Source of the DNA: CAYSSJ01 sp964433675
GTDB taxonomy: Bacteria; Cloacimonadota; Cloacimonadia; Cloacimonadales; TCS61
DNA: 64,000 nucleotides
Direction of reading: 5' to 3'
NCBI GenBank assembly: GCA_964433675.1
Contig: CAYSSJ010000001.1
Location: forward strand, 62,001 to 126,000
The notes beneath the pieces were generated by a model. It had not been told where the DNA came from and did not search any database. It saw nothing but the letters and a program-made list of their open reading frames with translations. Position 1 is the stretch's first letter; every line of letters starts with the position of its first letter. A program made the position numbers and the translations under genes. This document shows positions 60,504-64,000 of this stretch, one piece after another.

Positions 60504-60534
60504 GACGGGCTATTTAGCGGTAGCCCGTCTTTTT
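60504..60534. terminator. Bidirectional rho-independent terminator
   Basis: GACGGGCTA (60504-60512) and TAGCCCGTC (60521-60529) form a perfect 9-bp stem with an 8-nt loop, followed by five T. It ends the ribosomal operon. The last codons and TAG stop of the convergent thioesterase gene lie inside it; on that strand the stem is followed by a T-rich run too. Confidence 0.92.
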
Positions 60535-60908
60535 AGTTGATCAAAAAGTGGACGAGGCAGGCGTATCGGTTTGCCATCGGAGACGAAGACTCCTTCCACA
60601 GTAGCTTTGTTACATAGTTCATTGTTAGCATTATACATTTCCTGTACCCAGATAGAACGTAATCTGGTTGTTTGGGAAATATCACTCTGCACTTTTATCG
60701 TCTCTTCCAAAGTGATACTTTTGACAAATTGCATTTCTATTCGAGTAAGGTAAATGCTAATATTATGCTCATTAAAATCGGAGATAGACATACCAAGCTC
60801 TTGCAAAAGTTCTGCTCGAGCTTCTTCATATATGTGCAGGTAGTTAGCATTGTTCAGATGACCATAGATATCGCATTCATAACCGTATATCTTTCTATTA
60901 TATATCAT
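60510..60908 (-). CDS. Acyl-CoA thioesterase, hotdog fold (YbgC-like)
   Basis: 132 residues from the ATG at 60908, preceded by AAGGAGG; a longer frame to 60929 contains that site. CDIYGHLNNANYLHIYEEA, with Asp13 as the catalytic residue, is the 4-hydroxybenzoyl-CoA thioesterase-type motif. It hydrolyses acyl-CoA thioesters; the substrate is unknown. Its 3' end forms part of the shared terminator. Confidence 0.9.
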   Translation of the reverse strand: MIYNRKIYGYECDIYGHLNNANYLHIYEEARAELLQELGMSISDFNEHNISIYLTRIEMQFVKSITLEETIKVQSDISQTTRLRSIWVQEMYNANNELCNKATVEGVFVSDGKPIRLPRPLFDQLKRRATAK

Positions 60909-60960
60909 AGCATCCTCCTTCATTATCACTCACATTACCATTTTAAAATCCAACTAATAG

Positions 60961-60985
60961 TTGACAAATACTTTTTGAATAAATA
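60961..60985 (+). promoter_or_regulatory. Putative promoter of the coiled-coil protein gene
   Basis: TTGACA (60961-60966) followed by TAAATA (60980-60985), 13 nt apart, 31 nt before the ATG at 61017. TAATGG at 60984 with 17-nt spacing is an alternative. Confidence 0.35.
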
Positions 60986-61016
60986 ATGGTATATCATAAT
61001 GATGATGGAGGGGAAG

Positions 61017-61403
61017 ATGAAGAGTGGACTGATATTGATTATGATGTTCTGTATTGCATTTGTGAATGCACAACAAGTGCAGCCCAATCCGCAAGGTGGA
61101 GCAGAGAAGCTGAATAAGGTAAACTACCAAGCAGAATATGGTCGTTTGACGAAAGAGAATGATCAGCTAAGATCAGAGATTTCAAAGCTTCGATCGGAGC
61201 TGGATAGGTTAAAGAAGCAAAATGCAAGTCTTAACAATCGGATTGACCGGTTGAATAAGGAAAATTCCAATTTCAAAAAGCAGCAATCCGAGTTTAATAA
61301 GCTCAAGCGAGAGATGGCAACTTTGCAGAGAGAGTTTGATAAAATGAAAGTCGAGCTCGATAATTATAAGGGAAAACCTTTGAATAAAGTAGAAAAAAAC
61401 TAA
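61017..61403 (+). CDS. Short exported coiled-coil protein
   Basis: 128 residues from the ATG at 61017, which has GGAGG 5 nt upstream; an ATG at 60999 is before that site. A signal peptide (about 1-19, MKSGLILIMMFCIAFVNAQQ) is followed by a Lys/Glu/Asn-rich heptad coiled coil, about 45-120, with leucines at repeating positions (LRSEISKLRSELDRLKKQ). No lipobox is seen. Probably a periplasmic or surface spacer protein; no family recognised. Confidence 0.75.
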   Translation: MKSGLILIMMFCIAFVNAQQVQPNPQGGAEKLNKVNYQAEYGRLTKENDQLRSEISKLRSELDRLKKQNASLNNRIDRLNKENSNFKKQQSEFNKLKREMATLQREFDKMKVELDNYKGKPLNKVEKN

Positions 61404-61423
61404 CATAAATTGGGGGAGAAGTT

Positions 61424-64000
61424 TTGTTTATTAAGATAATATTATTTGTAGTATTTATTACTACTTCGTTATTCGCGATTGTAGAAGAGACGGCAGATTT
61501 TAGGGATTTCTTATATCGGTTCACAGAAGAATGTGAATATGATAACTGGATTTCGCATGTATCCGAAGGTTTGGTGGTGGAAGATTATAATTTGTATGCA
61601 CCATGGGACAGGCAGACAAACGGATTCGGCGATTTTCGCACTGCTACTATCGATGAGCTTTATCAATGGGCTAATGTGGTAGATGCCTTTTTGTCCGGTC
61701 AGTATCAATATGCCCAGACATTGATAGATAACTATGGCTTTCCATACAATGTGGTAGAGTTTAACGACACGGAGACCGGCAGAACCTATTATATGCTGCG
61801 AGAGATATTGAATATGGATTATTTTGATGACAACGGCTTTCCGGATAATCCGGAATTGCATCAGCACGGTAGTTTCGATTATGGATGGGGGCTCTATGTA
61901 CATAATCCGGATGCAGAGAATCCAATCCTGGTCTCAGTTGTACATCCCAAAGACGATTTCATTGCCCCACCGGTAAGTTATGAGAGTTTTAGGGATTGGG
62001 ATGCACAGTTCTTGATGATAGCCGGTGCCGGTAGAGAGGTGAAATGGACCGAGCAAGGAAACTATACTAATGGAAAATCTTTGAGCGACCCCTCCCGAGT
62101 AGAGTTGCATGCCTTCAATGTGGGTTACCAAAGATTTGCCGATTATATTAGATCGAATTTCGGACGTATCGAATATTCTGTGCAATGGCATAGTTGCGAC
62201 TGGAATCGTCATTTGGGAATCGCGAACAATCAAATGTCAGCAGGTTATCCCTATACGGCGCCGGGACTACCTATCCGAGACCTGTCTGATAATAAACTCG
62301 ATTTTATCAATGCAGCAGATCATGTGGTAATTCCTGAAAACACCATAGGTGAGAATGAACAGATGTATATAAATGACTATTATACAGTATATTATGATGA
62401 ATATGATTTCTATTATTCTGCCGGTGTACCCGGCGATAAGGGTATCCCGGTAAATAACCAGCTTACTCTACCGGGATATAGTCAAAACAGGCAGATGATC
62501 TATACGATAGATGGGCGTAATCCTTATGATGTGTTTTCACCTTTTTTGCATATAGAGATGGATGAATTACCTGAGAGCTATGAGCTGATCGAAGAGAATT
62601 ATCTTTGGTTTTATGCTTATGATTTTGAAAATGAGACTTTCGATATGGAATCTTTGTTCGATAAAACATTGGAATACTACACTCCTATGGTCGATCATAT
62701 CTGGGCAGTCTTGCCTGAAGCATTGGAGCTGGATGATGGGCTCGGAGTAGAAACGCCTCAGAATTTAGAGGTAGAGGACGAGTATAGATATTCGATGAGA
62801 TTGAGATGGGATAAGGTTTCATCCTATGATTTTTATAGTTATGAGATCCTGATAGCAGATGAACCTATCGGAGCAAATAATTATGAGATCCTCTCGCGTG
62901 AGACGCATCAGAACTTGGCAAGTCAAGCTCAGGAAACAATTATGATAACCGGCTTGGATGCGAATCAAAAATATTACTTTCAAATCAGAGGGCGCGATTA
63001 TAATGGTAATTATTCCGATCTTTCCGAAGAGATCATGGGTATGACAACTCCGGCTATTGTGACTCAGTTCAGAGCTGTTGGTAGAGATGAGAAATCTTCA
63101 TTGAGTTGGAGGGTGAATAACCAATCAGGGAATGAAGGATTCAATGTCTATCGTAAAACCGAGACGACTGACTATGTGATGATCGATAGTTGGGAGACAA
63201 ACGATAATCTTGTCGGCGGAACTGGAAGTAATGTCTATTACTATTATGATGACGAAGATGTGACTAACGGGAAAGTATATACCTATAGATTATCTATGGT
63301 CAATACGGAAGGTTTCGAGTATTTCATCTCCGCTACGGTTAGCTGTGCGCCAAATCATATCTTCCCGATTTATGTAAACACTCAAGATCAGGCATTTGCC
63401 GATACTCTCTATTTCGGCGTGAATCATTACGCATCCGATGATTATGAAAGTGAGTATGATATTCTCAAAGGAGATTATCCTCAAGAGGATTATCTTATGG
63501 CTGCGTTTTTCCTCCCACCGAATACATATTTGGAACAGGATATCAAAGCTGTTTTTGATCCGATCAATCACTACAAGACTTGGAAAATAAGGGTCAAGAC
63601 AGATCAATTGGACCAATCGGTAGGCATATCTTTGGACGAAAGCTTTTTTGACGATCATCAAATCTATCTACGCAATGATCAAACCGACGAATTCACTAAC
63701 ATGATAAACAGCGATCTCTATTTTCATCCGATTGAGGAGGAGTATTACGAATTTACTCTATATTGGGGTAAATTGTATCCTAACATCAATTTTGCTACTA
63801 CAAATAATCAAATATTGCAGGCTGGGGAAGTTTTCTCGTTTTCCTGGAATATAATGTTCGGTTCTCTGGTTGAATATCTGTCTATTTCTTTGCAAAATGA
63901 TTCGGACAGTCTGTTGATTGCACAAAATCTTCCGGGAACGGTTAGGGAATTCGACTGGGAAGTGGAAGATGACATTACTATGCATAATGCCCAAGTTGTG
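61424..64000 (+). CDS. Large exported protein with fibronectin-III-like domains (3' partial)
   Basis: 859 codons run without a stop to the window edge. The start is TTG at 61424 with GGGGGAG 5 nt upstream, 20 nt after the coiled-coil gene. A signal peptide (MFIKIILFVVFITTSLFA) is followed by an N-terminal domain of about 420 residues with His/Asp-containing motifs (SVVHPKDDF, WHSCDWNRHLG) that might be catalytic, though I recognise no enzyme family. Two fibronectin-III-like domains follow, about 445-542 and 545-640 (TGLDANQKYYFQIRGRD, YTYRLSMVNTEGFEYF), then a further unrecognised part. A type IX-like sorting domain may lie beyond the edge. Confidence 0.8.
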   Translation, partial: MFIKIILFVVFITTSLFAIVEETADFRDFLYRFTEECEYDNWISHVSEGLVVEDYNLYAPWDRQTNGFGDFRTATIDELYQWANVVDAFLSGQYQYAQTLIDNYGFPYNVVEFNDTETGRTYYMLREILNMDYFDDNGFPDNPELHQHGSFDYGWGLYVHNPDAENPILVSVVHPKDDFIAPPVSYESFRDWDAQFLMIAGAGREVKWTEQGNYTNGKSLSDPSRVELHAFNVGYQRFADYIRSNFGRIEYSVQWHSCDWNRHLGIANNQMSAGYPYTAPGLPIRDLSDNKLDFINAADHVVIPENTIGENEQMYINDYYTVYYDEYDFYYSAGVPGDKGIPVNNQLTLPGYSQNRQMIYTIDGRNPYDVFSPFLHIEMDELPESYELIEENYLWFYAYDFENETFDMESLFDKTLEYYTPMVDHIWAVLPEALELDDGLGVETPQNLEVEDEYRYSMRLRWDKVSSYDFYSYEILIADEPIGANNYEILSRETHQNLASQAQETIMITGLDANQKYYFQIRGRDYNGNYSDLSEEIMGMTTPAIVTQFRAVGRDEKSSLSWRVNNQSGNEGFNVYRKTETTDYVMIDSWETNDNLVGGTGSNVYYYYDDEDVTNGKVYTYRLSMVNTEGFEYFISATVSCAPNHIFPIYVNTQDQAFADTLYFGVNHYASDDYESEYDILKGDYPQEDYLMAAFFLPPNTYLEQDIKAVFDPINHYKTWKIRVKTDQLDQSVGISLDESFFDDHQIYLRNDQTDEFTNMINSDLYFHPIEEEYYEFTLYWGKLYPNINFATTNNQILQAGEVFSFSWNIMFGSLVEYLSISLQNDSDSLLIAQNLPGTVREFDWEVEDDITMHNAQVV

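Noticed and set aside
1..64000. tRNA, rRNA or CRISPR loci
   Set aside because: No tRNA T-loop/acceptor pattern, rRNA segment or regularly spaced direct repeats were seen by reading; a tRNA scan would be needed to exclude them fully.

Overview
The window comes from an anaerobic, amino-acid-fermenting Gram-negative bacterium. The best guess is a Candidatus Cloacimonadota (FCB-group) genome. The reasons are a lysine-fermentation kamDE-atoDA block, an H2-forming membrane [NiFe] hydrogenase, no oxygen-respiration genes, and a secreted protein ending in an NPFN-type (type IX-like) C-terminal sorting domain. This assignment is inference, since no rRNA gene is present.

Region 1 (2-11827, +): one tightly packed operon for a group 4, Mbh-like energy-converting hydrogenase. 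It starts with a soluble electron-input module: an AsrA/HydB-like Fe-S protein (cut by the window edge), an AsrB/HydG-like flavoprotein and a HydN-like ferredoxin. The hydrogenase core follows (NuoH-, NuoB-, NuoC- and NuoD-like subunits), then a complete Mrp-type cation antiporter module with a split MrpA, then the NuoI-like ferredoxin subunit and a HycI-type maturation protease. The predicted job is to dispose of fermentation electrons as H2 while pumping Na+ or H+. A CBS-domain gene (-) closes the region.

Region 2 (12795-17269, +): lysine 5,6-aminomutase (kamD, kamE), a two-subunit acetoacetate-type CoA transferase (atoD, atoA) and glyQ. Region 3 (17278-25112, +): a heterodimeric ABC exporter with one degenerate ATP site, a pyrimidine-dimer glycosylase-like protein, and a trio made of a glutamate-cysteine-ligase-type enzyme, a circularly permuted ATP-grasp ligase and a methyltransferase. 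The trio is the best candidate for an uncharacterised pathway in this window.

Region 4 (25102-32959, -): two tandem membrane glycosyltransferases and a ZIP metal transporter in one operon, then small and secreted proteins (a GLUG-repeat lipoprotein, a propeller-like protein with a sorting domain, short exported proteins). Region 5 (32960-33727) is a gene-free stretch holding a G9 tract and several palindromes that look like dispersed intergenic repeats. Region 6 (33728-44502, +): alaS, a heptosyltransferase-family gene, a very large NTPase-TPR-GAF-sigma54-activator protein, and an exonuclease-DinG helicase fusion.

Region 7 (44745-60481, +): tuf followed by the joined S10, spc and alpha ribosomal operons (rpsJ to rplQ, with secY, map, infA, rpmJ and rpoA), ended by a strong terminator. 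Region 8 (60510-64000): a hotdog thioesterase (-), a short exported coiled-coil protein, and a long exported protein with fibronectin-III-like domains that runs off the window. Several long intergenic regions carry a TTGACA box in front of the first gene of a unit, with a TA-rich box 13-15 nt downstream.
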